This document shows positions 1-7,645 of a stretch of DNA of 11,238 nucleotides, one piece after another (within the stretch, counting starts at the first letter, position 1; the number at the start of each line of letters is the position of its first letter). The stretch comes from Epsilonproteobacteria bacterium 4484_65 (GTDB taxonomy: Bacteria; Campylobacterota; Campylobacteria; Campylobacterales; Sulfurovaceae), in assembly GCA_002085305.1 (NCBI GenBank), contig NATJ01000025.1:1-11238 (forward strand). Reading direction: 5' to 3'. Made by a program: the position numbers and the translations under genes. The notes beneath the pieces are model-generated. The model saw only the letters and a list, made by a program, of their open reading frames with translations, ran no database searches and had not been told where the DNA came from.

Positions 1-364
1 ACTCTGGTTTATCAAAAAGATTTTTTGCTTTATCATCCAAGCAAAATCCTTTTACTTCCCCATCTACCACTTCTATGAAATCAATGCGACCCTCTCTCTG
101 ACTCACTTCATCAAGCGTATCACAATAACTTACAGCCTTCTCTTGAAACTCTTTCTCTATCATCATCTTATCTACTTTTGACTGCCCTACATTAGACATG
201 GTAAAGTCAAAATGTTCATCCGTGATATTTAAGGCAATTGCAGTTGCATTGATACCATTATGCTTCATGATCTTATTAAAATACTTGCGCATATATCCAG
301 TCTGAGCATTGTGACCCAAGATGGTACATAAGCCTGTATCTGGTTTTATCTCGTCTGGTCTCAT
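1..364 (-). CDS. AroE-like (shikimate dehydrogenase fold) protein, N-terminal 121 codons; runs off the left edge
   Basis: An open frame starts at ATG 364-362 and continues past base 1. Its ATG overlaps the TGA stop of the upstream iron-sulfur gene (ATGA), and GGTGAG lies just before it, so it is very probably a translationally coupled member of the same operon. The visible N-terminus has the layout of an AroE substrate-binding domain: a strand ending in Gly-His-Asn (TILGHN, where AroE has GNP), then a helix, a GINA segment, and later VVDGEVKGFCLDD, which resembles the NxDGxxxGYNTDG segment of AroE. The catalytic Asn-Thr-Asp positions are not conserved, so shikimate dehydrogenase activity is doubtful. 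The NAD(P)-binding half would lie outside the window. The assignment rests on remembered motif resemblance only; an unrelated protein remains possible. Confidence 0.5.
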   Translation of the reverse strand, partial: MRPDEIKPDTGLCTILGHNAQTGYMRKYFNKIMKHNGINATAIALNITDEHFDFTMSNVGQSKVDKMMIEKEFQEKAVSYCDTLDEVSQREGRIDFIEVVDGEVKGFCLDDKAKNLFDKPE

Positions 365-1497
365 GGCTCACCTTTATCTACATCTTCATTATTACTAATT
401 TCTTTCATCCATACAGCATTATTATGTAAGGACATCGCTTCTTCCTCTTCTACCATACAGCGTGGACAAGCTTGCTCCCCGCCTGTATAGGTAAAGTTAT
501 TGCCACACTCATTACAACGTTTGATGTTAAAAGTTGCCAGGGTTCTTTGTGCAGGTTCAAAAAACTCTTTTATTTCAAAGCCACTTTGAAGATGTATGGA
601 GTCTGGTTCACAGGCATCATGACATAAACGGCACTTCACACAGAGCATCGCATCAAAGTGTATAAGTGAAAACTTACCATTTGACGAGAGTGCTCCAGTT
701 GGACAGATACGATGACATATCTGACAGTTAGTACAACTCTCATCTATAAACTTTTGAGAGGTAAAACTCACCTCTTCTTCTGGCAAGACTTCATAAACAT
801 CCGGTACACCTGCTCGTTTAAGTGCTGTAAAGAGTATCTTTCGTTTATTTGGCAGTTGCTTATCTTTTATTTTTTCAATAACAGAAACATCTATTTCAAA
901 TTTTTGCATTTCATCTGCATCTACTGCATCATCAAATGCTTTTTTATGTTTCACTGCACCTTTGAGTGAAGCATTACCTAAAAATGAACGTCTTGAGGTA
1001 GTCTCTTTTTTGGGTTCGTTATTTTCTGTCTCATTTTTCTGTGCTACATAATTACTATCTAACTGCTTACCTGAAAAGCTGGACAATACAAAGTTTGCTT
1101 CTTCTATGCTCTTTTCAATATGTTCAAAAAGCAGTGATGTCTCGTCATAAGAACTTAGATCAACAGTAATAGTCTCTTCACTTACCAAAGCCAATGAGAT
1201 CAAATGCTCTACACTCAAGACAGAGATACAAGGTACATTTATCTTAGGCGATATCAATCGTATTTTAGACTCTAAAAAGCTAAAGAAAAACTCTGTCGTC
1301 GAAAAATCAGACAGAGAAAAAGCTTCTGTAGGACAGACACCTACACAAGCAGATGCTTCAACACCTGTAGAGAGTGCAAAATTTGGTAGATGCTCTACTA
1401 TCTGAATACTCTCGGGGCATACATCCACACATTTAGTACACTGGGAGAATTTACTTACTGCTCTTACACAGGAAGCAACATCAAAATGTAACTTCAT
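361..1497 (-). CDS. multi-cluster 4Fe-4S protein with internal SRRSFL motif and C-terminal Cys4 ribbon
   Basis: A 378-residue iron-sulfur protein, probably an electron carrier or maturation partner of the molybdoenzyme encoded upstream. N-terminal cysteines C10, C20, C23, C27-Pro and C51, C55-Pro form a degenerate ferredoxin-like module that could hold one [4Fe-4S] cluster. A mixed linker follows (about 60-165), then SRRSFL at 168-173. This looks like a twin-arginine motif, but the residues after it are polar and basic, so it is not a working internal export signal. A canonical 2[4Fe-4S] domain follows (C255, C258, C261, C265; C286, C289, C292, C296), then a Cys4 ribbon (C328, C331, C344, C347) and an acidic tail. 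There is no N-terminal signal peptide, so it is predicted cytoplasmic. The ATG directly abuts the torD stop (TAGATG, 0 nt), indicating translational coupling. Fe-S identity is sure; the role is inferred only from position. Confidence 0.8.
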   Translation of the reverse strand: MKLHFDVASCVRAVSKFSQCTKCVDVCPESIQIVEHLPNFALSTGVEASACVGVCPTEAFSLSDFSTTEFFFSFLESKIRLISPKINVPCISVLSVEHLISLALVSEETITVDLSSYDETSLLFEHIEKSIEEANFVLSSFSGKQLDSNYVAQKNETENNEPKKETTSRRSFLGNASLKGAVKHKKAFDDAVDADEMQKFEIDVSVIEKIKDKQLPNKRKILFTALKRAGVPDVYEVLPEEEVSFTSQKFIDESCTNCQICHRICPTGALSSNGKFSLIHFDAMLCVKCRLCHDACEPDSIHLQSGFEIKEFFEPAQRTLATFNIKRCNECGNNFTYTGGEQACPRCMVEEEEAMSLHNNAVWMKEISNNEDVDKGEP

Positions 1498-2154
1498 CTA
1501 CTGCTCGACGCTCGGGGCAGCACAATGTTGTGCAAGTTTTTCATTTACATACTCAAAATCACTTAACAAGAATTCTAAAGCAAGTTCAGAACCATCATGA
1601 TAGAGTGGTGTACGTGACTCTCTTTTCGCATTAATCAAAAAGAGTGGTGTCCACTCAAGAAGATGCTCTTTGAGGAAAGCTCTTTGTACTTCAAGAAGTT
1701 CACAAATACCCTCTCTGTCATCTACCTCCAATGCTTTTTGAAGTGCTGTACAAAGCATATACATAAACTCTAACTCTACACCAATGTGGTCAGCACTTAC
1801 CACTCTGGCCGTATCAAGTTCAACACGGAAATCAAGGTCATTATAGAGTTCAACTACAGGGTTGTCTCCCCCACTCTCTATCATCTGGTCATCTCTGGTA
1901 TAGAAACTTTCATATGGTACAAGGTGCATTAAAAAGAGATTGGTAAAGTCAACATTGTAATACTGCTCTATTAACTCAGAGTTTGAAAGCTCTTTACGTT
2001 TATTCCAATCTCTATAGTTGGGAAAAAATGAAAGCAGTGTTTCATCTTTTTCAATGTTTTCCAAAAATGCTTCATCTACTTCTACAAGCATCAATCTTGA
2101 TATCAATGCATAAATTGCTATACGGTTTTCTATCTCTTGTTTCATCATATTCAT
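1498..2154 (-). CDS. TorD/DmsD-family molybdoenzyme chaperone
   Basis: An all-helical cytoplasmic protein of 218 residues from the chosen start, the usual size for the TorD family. Members bind the Tat signal of a molybdopterin oxidoreductase and hold the apo-enzyme for cofactor insertion. The family signature is visible as an aromatic/Leu-rich helix followed by LVPYESFYTRDD (Tyr, Leu-Phe, then Pro-x-x-Ser-x-Tyr), with a later helical half containing HIGVELEFMYML. The likely client is the Tat-dependent A subunit just upstream. The frame stays open to 2211, but the extra N-terminal residues are encoded by a REP-like hairpin. AAGG lies 10 nt before ATG 2154-2152, so that start is preferred; further ATGs follow at 2148 and 2145. 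It abuts the next gene with no gap and is separated from the A subunit by 215 bp. Confidence 0.88.
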   Translation of the reverse strand: MNMMKQEIENRIAIYALISRLMLVEVDEAFLENIEKDETLLSFFPNYRDWNKRKELSNSELIEQYYNVDFTNLFLMHLVPYESFYTRDDQMIESGGDNPVVELYNDLDFRVELDTARVVSADHIGVELEFMYMLCTALQKALEVDDREGICELLEVQRAFLKEHLLEWTPLFLINAKRESRTPLYHDGSELALEFLLSDFEYVNEKLAQHCAAPSVEQ

Positions 2155-2164
2155 ATATTTATAA

Positions 2165-2168
2165 CCTT
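2165..2168 (-). promoter_or_regulatory. ribosome binding site that fixes the torD start
   Basis: AAGG on the minus strand (preceded by a run of A) lies 10 nt before ATG 2154-2152. The upstream in-frame ATG at 2211 has no comparable site and would force translation through a repeat element. Confidence 0.55.
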
Positions 2169-2172
2169 TTTT

Positions 2173-2198
2173 GTAGGGTGTTGTCTCCTGACAACACC
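2173..2198 (+). repeat. REP-like hairpin unit 1 (GTAG plus perfect 9-bp stem)
   Basis: GTAG (2173-2176) is followed directly by GGTGTTGTC (2177-2185), loop TCCT (2186-2189) and the exact complement GACAACACC (2190-2198). A GTAG tetranucleotide next to a palindromic stem-loop is the hallmark of REP elements mobilised by REP-associated tyrosine transposases (RAYT/TnpA-REP); no transposase is in this window. It pairs with the second unit at 2226-2251 in opposite orientation. Confidence 0.7.
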
Positions 2199-2225
2199 AA
2201 TTGAACACCAAATTTTAATATAAAG

Positions 2226-2251
2226 GGTGTAGTGAGGACACAATACCCTAC
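2226..2251 (-). repeat. REP-like hairpin unit 2, facing unit 1
   Basis: Read on the minus strand, this 26-nt unit starts with GTAG and matches unit 1 at 22 of 26 positions, with the same TCCT loop. One difference is compensatory: the stem pair closing the loop is C-G in unit 1 and G-C here. Two other stem pairs are lost, leaving 7 of 9. The two units face each other across 27 nt with GTAG on the outside, like the paired arrangement (BIME) known for REPs. Confidence 0.65.
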
Positions 2252-2337
2252 GCAAATTTTAATTTTTGCATAATATACCACTTTCAAGATAAATAAATAA
2301 TAAGAAAATTAGTTATCTGGGAAATTGTATTTTGTAA

Positions 2338-2357
2338 CGTGGGCATTCCTGCCCACG
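2338..2357. repeat. perfect 8-bp palindrome 12 nt after the catalytic-subunit stop
   Basis: CGTGGGCA (2338-2345), loop TTCC, then TGCCCACG (2350-2357). It is GC-rich in an AT-rich gap and starts 12 nt beyond the TAG stop of the A gene. On the transcribed minus strand it is followed by a mixed A/T stretch and not a clean U run, so it is a weak candidate for a terminator or mRNA 3'-end stabiliser. It is preceded by GTAA on the plus strand and may be a third, different REP-like unit. Confidence 0.55.
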
Positions 2358-2369
2358 AAAATATTTACT

Positions 2370-5300
2370 CTATATAAGATTTACAGAATATGCTTTGTCA
2401 GACAATGGTACTGCCGGACGCTTAATGTGCTTAGGTCTTCTCAATGTATCAGTACTGTCAAGTGGACGAGTCAATTTGTCTCTCCATGCTTGATAAACTT
2501 TCATATTGTTATCATAGTTCACATAAATATCACCGATCTGATCATCTTTGCCTGCAAGCTCCATACTCACTTTCTGGTGCCATGCATGGTTCCCGGCAAT
2601 AGGATCCGGATGTGAAGCAGCTACAGCATTTTGCCATGAACCACTCAAGCCATCCCACCAAATGTTATCAAGGTCTTTATTGTACTCTTTAAACTGCCAT
2701 GAGTCTTTATTCTCATTCATACCATCTATGATACCTTGTGTTGGCTTGAGTGTACCCTCTTTACCATCCATAGTCATCTCATACAATGGTGCACCAACAC
2801 CCATGATACCAAGCTTATGCTCAAATCCTGGAATATCAACAGCATTTTTAAGTTTCCATCTACCTGCATGGTGAGAACAAGCTAGAACACCTGGCATTGT
2901 ACCTTCTGTTGGTACAGCCATAGCGATAAAGTAACCTGACTCAAGACCAGAAACTGTATCTGAGATAGTTACTTTAACCGCATCTCCTCTTTTGATACCA
3001 AGGCGTTTTGCATCTTCAGTATAAACCCACACCGGGTTATGGTTTTGAGAGATCTCCATAAGGTGTTTAGAGTTCACTGAACGTGTATGGATATTGTATG
3101 GCAATCTAAATACAGTATTCAATGCAAAATCATTCTCTTTGACCATAAAGTCATGGTGTACCTGTGTAACAATATGCGTCATTTTCTTTCTATCTTCTTT
3201 GTTTGTCGGATAGATAGGTATAGCATACTCAGGCCATTTCCACTCTTTGAACCACTCACAGTAGAAGTCAAGCTTCTTAGTCAATGTATGGAAACCTTGC
3301 ATAAGCTCACCATCCACTTCAACACCAATCGCTTTTTCTTTACCATGACTGTCTTTTGCAAGTATAACACCAAACTCATCTTTTCTTACATCATTTTTAT
3401 GATACTCATGACCGTGAGAAATATAAGTGTCTCCTACTTTCTTAATAGGTCTCTCTTGTGGTTTAAAGATATTATCTTCTTCCAGCCATGTACCTCTATC
3501 TCTCATCATCTCATAGTTAGGGTACTTAGAGTCAGGGTATGCTGCTTTTGCTGCTTTTTTAAGGTTAGGAAGTTTGTCAAATGCTGCTTGATACCACTCA
3601 GGGATCGTTACTGCTCTTGTAGGATCTTCTTTTGAAGCCCAGTACTTTCTTACACCAAGAGAACCATCAGGATCTACATAATGAGTCATAATATTTGCCC
3701 AGAACTCTACTTCTTCCCAAACTTCACCAAGACCTGCTTTAATGTGTGCCTCAAGTGTTGCTCTAGTTGGATCTTTTGGCTTCCAACCCATTTTTTCCAA
3801 TGCAACTCTAAGTGCCGGGTTACGGAAACTTAACCATCTTGATGGTTGTGTTGCTTCAGAGTGTTGGTCATGTCTTTCACCAGCAAGTCCAACAGGAAGA
3901 ATAAAGTCACAATACCAGTTTGTCTCAGACCATGTAGGTGAGAGGTTAAATGACATTTCGATCTTATCTTCTCTTTTAAGTGCTTCGATCCATCTAAATC
4001 CATCTGGATTGATCCAAACCGGGTTATACATACGTGGGATCCAAACAGCCAATTTCTCAGGTACATTCAACCCTTTAGAGTTCCATTTCTTTCTCCACTC
4101 ATCATCCATAAGAAGGTGAGGCATGATATGGCTCATCTCATAAGAACTCAGTGGATACTCAGGTGGCCAAGCGATCTCGTTCCATACATCAACTTTAGGA
4201 GGTCTTTCCCCTGCTTGCGCAGCTTTATCACCTTTACCATTCACTGAAATAACATGCCAGTGGTGAAGTCCAACTCCACCTTTGTCACCAGCCATAGCTC
4301 CACGAAGCACAAATGGTAAGAATGCAGATCTTGCGATCATCCAACCACCTTTATGCCCTATCGGTCCTGCTCTCCAAATGTATGTTGCTACTCTTGCACC
4401 AGCATCAATGAACATATCATAAAGTTTCTCTACGATTCTTTTTTCGATACGACACTCTTCCGCCACAAAATCAAGTGTATAAGGAGAGTACATTTCACCG
4501 ATCATCGTAATGAACTCTTCATAACTGTCACCAGCTGGTACTGACTTGATATACTTTTTCTCTACAAGGTATGCAAGATACTCTCTATCTTTCATCAGTC
4601 TGTCCCAGTTTACCCAGTTTTTCACAAACTCATGGTTTACAAGAGACTTACCGTCAATACCTGTTTCGTTAAGGATTCTGTTTGCAAGATAGAGATAAAG
4701 TGCTGTCTCTGTCCCTGGCCAACAAGGTACCCATAAGTCTGCCATACCGGCAGAGTTGGAGAGTCTTGGATCCATAACAACAAGTTTTGCACCTTTTTTA
4801 CGTGCATCGGCAATACGACCTGCTGCCTGCTGGAAGTAGTGACCTGCATCTGCTGCGTGAGAAGACTGAAGGAAGATCAACTTTGCATTAGACCAATCCG
4901 GAGAGTTTCTATCATCATTTGACCACTGTATCGTACCTTGTCTAGCACCTGCAGAACAGATGTTTGTATGTGAATCATACCCATCAAGACCCATTGAGTG
5001 AGGTACACGGTGACCAAATCCATTTTCATTTGGACGACCTACGTGATACATGATAGACTTTTTAGAGATCTCATCACCAACTTTTAGCGTATCGTGCATT
5101 TTCTTACCGATCTTCGCCATTGCTTCATCCCAAGTAGTTCTTACCCACTTACCTTCACCTCTTTTAGAACCTGGAGCTCTCATGAGTGGGAAAGGAATTC
5201 TGTCCGGATCATACATTTGTGACTGAGTTGCATAACCCTTTGCACAGTTTCTACCACGGCTACCTGCATGAAGCGGGTTACCCATGTATTTACGTACTGC

Positions 5301-5702
5301 AAGTTGTCCACCTGCCTTGTATGTAGAAAGGTCAACCCATGCAGTCAGACCACATGATGCTTCACAATTTGAACATGATGTAGGAACCAGCATGTATTCG
5401 GTCGCTTGGATCCCATCAGGATTATCTGCGCTCTGCACACCATTTCTCCCTGTTCCACCTCTTTTCCAGTCATTTCCATCAAGCTCTGTAAAGCTATCCC
5501 ACTCTTCAAGCGGCGGATAGAATGAAAGTGTTTTAGGTGTAGGTGTAAACTTACTGTCTGCAACAGCTGGGGTATCAGCTACTGTTTTAAATACACCTGC
5601 AGCAAGTGTTGCACCTGCTACAGAGTATGCTGTACCTTTAAGAAAAGTTCTTCTACTCTCTACAAATGTAGGTTGTTCATTATTATTCATTGATTTTGTC
5701 AT
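2370..5702 (-). CDS. Tat-exported molybdopterin oxidoreductase, catalytic A subunit (DMSO reductase superfamily; Psr/Phs/Ttr/Srd-like)
   Basis: Large catalytic subunit (1110 aa) of a membrane-bound respiratory Mo-bisPGD enzyme, predicted periplasmic. A Tat signal is clear: SRRTFLK at 16-22, then an Ala/Gly/Val-rich stretch to about 47. The N-terminal [4Fe-4S] motif is C110-x2-C113-x3-C117-x35-C153. C249 in the segment HTNICSAGARQG is at the expected Mo-ligand position, so a Cys-ligated enzyme is likely (not Ser as in DmsA, nor Asp as in NarG). The C-terminal pterin-binding domain is roughly 840-1040. The protein is much longer than typical PsrA (about 760 aa) and closer to tetrathionate reductase TtrA (about 1000 aa); the extra length is mostly in the middle (about 470-830) and at the end. 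AAGGAG lies 7 nt before ATG 5702 and overlaps the stop of the C gene. Family is sure; the substrate and reaction direction are not readable. Confidence 0.93.
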   Translation of the reverse strand: MTKSMNNNEQPTFVESRRTFLKGTAYSVAGATLAAGVFKTVADTPAVADSKFTPTPKTLSFYPPLEEWDSFTELDGNDWKRGGTGRNGVQSADNPDGIQATEYMLVPTSCSNCEASCGLTAWVDLSTYKAGGQLAVRKYMGNPLHAGSRGRNCAKGYATQSQMYDPDRIPFPLMRAPGSKRGEGKWVRTTWDEAMAKIGKKMHDTLKVGDEISKKSIMYHVGRPNENGFGHRVPHSMGLDGYDSHTNICSAGARQGTIQWSNDDRNSPDWSNAKLIFLQSSHAADAGHYFQQAAGRIADARKKGAKLVVMDPRLSNSAGMADLWVPCWPGTETALYLYLANRILNETGIDGKSLVNHEFVKNWVNWDRLMKDREYLAYLVEKKYIKSVPAGDSYEEFITMIGEMYSPYTLDFVAEECRIEKRIVEKLYDMFIDAGARVATYIWRAGPIGHKGGWMIARSAFLPFVLRGAMAGDKGGVGLHHWHVISVNGKGDKAAQAGERPPKVDVWNEIAWPPEYPLSSYEMSHIMPHLLMDDEWRKKWNSKGLNVPEKLAVWIPRMYNPVWINPDGFRWIEALKREDKIEMSFNLSPTWSETNWYCDFILPVGLAGERHDQHSEATQPSRWLSFRNPALRVALEKMGWKPKDPTRATLEAHIKAGLGEVWEEVEFWANIMTHYVDPDGSLGVRKYWASKEDPTRAVTIPEWYQAAFDKLPNLKKAAKAAYPDSKYPNYEMMRDRGTWLEEDNIFKPQERPIKKVGDTYISHGHEYHKNDVRKDEFGVILAKDSHGKEKAIGVEVDGELMQGFHTLTKKLDFYCEWFKEWKWPEYAIPIYPTNKEDRKKMTHIVTQVHHDFMVKENDFALNTVFRLPYNIHTRSVNSKHLMEISQNHNPVWVYTEDAKRLGIKRGDAVKVTISDTVSGLESGYFIAMAVPTEGTMPGVLACSHHAGRWKLKNAVDIPGFEHKLGIMGVGAPLYEMTMDGKEGTLKPTQGIIDGMNENKDSWQFKEYNKDLDNIWWDGLSGSWQNAVAASHPDPIAGNHAWHQKVSMELAGKDDQIGDIYVNYDNNMKVYQAWRDKLTRPLDSTDTLRRPKHIKRPAVPLSDKAYSVNLI

Positions 5703-5713
5703 ATATATACTCC

Positions 5714-6661
5714 TTAACTCAACGGTAACATTTGTGGGATTTTAAGCCATACATCTTTTACAAGATAGAGCCCAATCAATGCTAAAATAGCTGCAAATCT
5801 AAGCAACGTTTTATTGTCATTCTTCATGTTGCTAACAGCCAGGAAGAATGGAATGATAAATCCAAGAACCATACCAAACCAGAATTCAACATTATATGCA
5901 CCACCTGAATGCACATATGCCAATGTTGCTTCTGCTTCAGCTGATTTGAATGAGAAGAAATACTCACCCATATACATCATAAAAGAGAAGAATGTAGCCA
6001 CTGCTATAACAAGAGCTAGATCTTTTCTGCTCTCTTTACTCCAAGCATCCGCTACTAAAATAAGTGCCGCTGAACCAACCATAAGTGCTGCCCAGATCAT
6101 TTGCATCACTTCTGTTGGTGCCTGCCATAACTCTCTCGCAGATGATTGTGCCATAATGATCGCTGTATAAGTCGTTACAGGGATCGCTAAAAAGACAACA
6201 TAAGGGAAGATAGTCTCATAAAAACTACTGATCCCTCTTACTTTCTTTCCAACAGCACAGTGCTTTCTGAAGTCAGGGAAGGCATCAAACCCACCGATAA
6301 GCATCATCACAGTAATAAGTCCTGTAAAGAGTGAAGCTAACCATGCACCTACCGTGATCGCAGAAGTCCAGTGCGGGTGCAAGAAGATGTTGACCATTCT
6401 ATACGGCTGGTGAAGATCCACCAAAGTAAAGAGTAAGAATACATTCAGTGCGACAAATGAGATAAGTGGCATCGTCCATCTAAGGTTCGGCATATCCTCT
6501 TTTTTATGTCTATAGAGTAAAAATGCACCTACAAGTATAACGCCTGTACCGATACTTTTTGCCCACATATTAAGTGTGATCATCCAACCCCAGATAATAC
6601 CCGGAAGTGCAACATCCAATGTTACAACAGCTTGTGTTGCGTGTATTGTACTTTCTACCAT
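5714..6661 (-). CDS. NrfD/PsrC-type integral membrane quinone-reactive subunit
   Basis: Membrane anchor of the complex, expected to exchange electrons with the quinone pool and pass them through the B subunit. From ATG 6661 it has 315 residues with about eight hydrophobic helices (roughly 16-50, 62-82, 100-125, 150-172, 187-206, 215-237, 258-277, 285-303). This fits the short NrfD family, which has no haem-binding requirement. The open frame reaches 6697, inside the B gene, but GGGAGG lies 8 nt before ATG 6661, and the B stop and this start are spaced TAA-G-ATG, which makes 6661 the better start. A TLDVALPGIIWGWMITLNMW stretch opens the first helix. It sits between B and A in one operon. A specific substrate or quinone cannot be named. 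Confidence 0.9.
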   Translation of the reverse strand: MVESTIHATQAVVTLDVALPGIIWGWMITLNMWAKSIGTGVILVGAFLLYRHKKEDMPNLRWTMPLISFVALNVFLLFTLVDLHQPYRMVNIFLHPHWTSAITVGAWLASLFTGLITVMMLIGGFDAFPDFRKHCAVGKKVRGISSFYETIFPYVVFLAIPVTTYTAIIMAQSSARELWQAPTEVMQMIWAALMVGSAALILVADAWSKESRKDLALVIAVATFFSFMMYMGEYFFSFKSAEAEATLAYVHSGGAYNVEFWFGMVLGFIIPFFLAVSNMKNDNKTLLRFAAILALIGLYLVKDVWLKIPQMLPLS

Positions 6662-6662
6662 C

Positions 6663-7418
6663 TTAGTGACCTCCCTCTTGCTCGTGTGATTCAGCATCTG
6701 TTGCTGACTCGATCAAACTTTTATTATCCAACTCTCCATGCCCTGTAAACGGAGCTAAGAATCTATCTAGAACACCATGGTTCTTATCACCAACAGCTTC
6801 AAGATGTGTAATATTGTTAAAGAGGCTATACCCTTCAATTCTCTGATGTGCAAGAGGATCAAGTGTATACGTACCTCCACCCACATAATAATGCTTAGGA
6901 TTTGTATGTTTTTCAGGTTTTCTTACCTGAACACCACCTTGATGCTCCATGATATATTGTGAGATATGACTTGTGTCATCTTCAACATCACCAAAGATAT
7001 TTGCTTCAACAGGACATGCAACTACACATGCCGGCATCATACCACTTTCGATACGGTGCGCACAGTATGTACATTTATCTGCTGTATTTGTCTCAGGGTC
7101 CATATAGATCGCTCCATAAGGACATGCCATCATACAACCTGCACAACCGATACATCTCGCACTGTCAATATTCACGATCCCATTTTCAAGATAATGTAAT
7201 GCTGATACCGGACAGATACGCTCACACGGTGCATTTTCACAATGGTTACAACGCAATGGCGTAAAAGATCTTGATGCGTCCGGGAATGTCCCGATATCAA
7301 TATATTTTACACGTAAACGCCAAGAGCCAAGTGGCACTTCATTTTCCACTTTACAAGCGATCTCACAACCTTTACAACCCATACATAGGTTAAGGTCAAC
7401 TAAGAAACCTAGTTTCAT
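6663..7418 (-). CDS. four-cluster [4Fe-4S] electron-transfer B subunit (PsrB/DmsB/TtrB type)
   Basis: Iron-sulfur subunit that links the catalytic A subunit to the membrane subunit. Sixteen cysteines fall in four ferredoxin-type groups: C12, C15, C18, C22; C57, C60, C65, C69; C89, C92, C95, C99; C116, C119, C131, C135. This is the standard layout for the PsrB/DmsB family and supports four [4Fe-4S] clusters. There is no signal peptide of its own, so it would be co-exported with the Tat-tagged A subunit, as is usual for this family. At 251 residues it carries a tail after about residue 195 that is rich in His, Glu and Asp and is not part of the cluster fold. It is the first gene of the operon. 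AAGGAGG lies 4 nt before the ATG, one of the strongest ribosome sites in the window. Confidence 0.93.
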   Translation of the reverse strand: MKLGFLVDLNLCMGCKGCEIACKVENEVPLGSWRLRVKYIDIGTFPDASRSFTPLRCNHCENAPCERICPVSALHYLENGIVNIDSARCIGCAGCMMACPYGAIYMDPETNTADKCTYCAHRIESGMMPACVVACPVEANIFGDVEDDTSHISQYIMEHQGGVQVRKPEKHTNPKHYYVGGGTYTLDPLAHQRIEGYSLFNNITHLEAVGDKNHGVLDRFLAPFTGHGELDNKSLIESATDAESHEQEGGH

Positions 7419-7645
7419 ACTTCCTCCTTGATATTAATTATCAGTATATGCTTATTGTAGTAAATAAGTTTTTTGAATACGTCTTAATTGTATTGTATAA
7501 ACTGTTAACTTAATATGATTTCACTGAGAAATATTGTTTTTTTATATGATAATGCGTAAAAATGGGCAATTTGGTTTCGTTTTAAAATAATACTTCAATC
7601 TTTCTCATCGGCATTATAAAAAAAATACATGTTAAAAAAGTTATT
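7419..7645 (-). promoter_or_regulatory. leader/promoter region of the molybdoenzyme operon
   Basis: A 227-bp AT-rich gap between the kinase stop and the B start, with no ORF of note. Minus-strand -10-like boxes are TATAAT (7613-7618), which would give a leader of about 190 nt, and TATACT (7443-7448), close to the RBS. Neither has a good -35, which is common in Campylobacterota. A near-perfect dyad, TGATA-N5-TATCA (7429-7443), sits between the second box and the RBS, an operator-like place. No GC-rich hairpin with a U run is seen after the kinase gene, so read-through from it is possible. All of this is motif reading; no start site is known. Confidence 0.35.

Noticed and set aside
2155..2211. 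Longer torD N-terminus from ATG 2211
   Set aside because: The added residues are the translation of a REP-like hairpin and no ribosome site precedes that ATG; AAGG supports the start at 2154.
3087..3635. Long plus-strand ORF (182 codons) opposite the catalytic subunit
   Set aside because: It lies wholly antisense to a well-supported conserved gene, its translation is Phe/Ile/Cys-rich with no recognisable domain, and it has no credible upstream signals.
6662..6697. Longer NrfD N-terminus overlapping the B gene
   Set aside because: GGGAGG at 6670-6675 is correctly spaced for ATG 6661, and the overlap would be 35 nt in an otherwise compact TAA-G-ATG junction.
7428..7444. FNR-type site (TTGAT...ATCAg) upstream of the B gene
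   Set aside because: The half-sites are 7 nt apart; FNR/CRP-family sites need TTGAT-N4-ATCAA, and the right half is imperfect.
7567..7645. Rho-independent terminator after the histidine kinase
   Set aside because: No GC-rich stem followed by a U run is present; only scattered A/T tracts.
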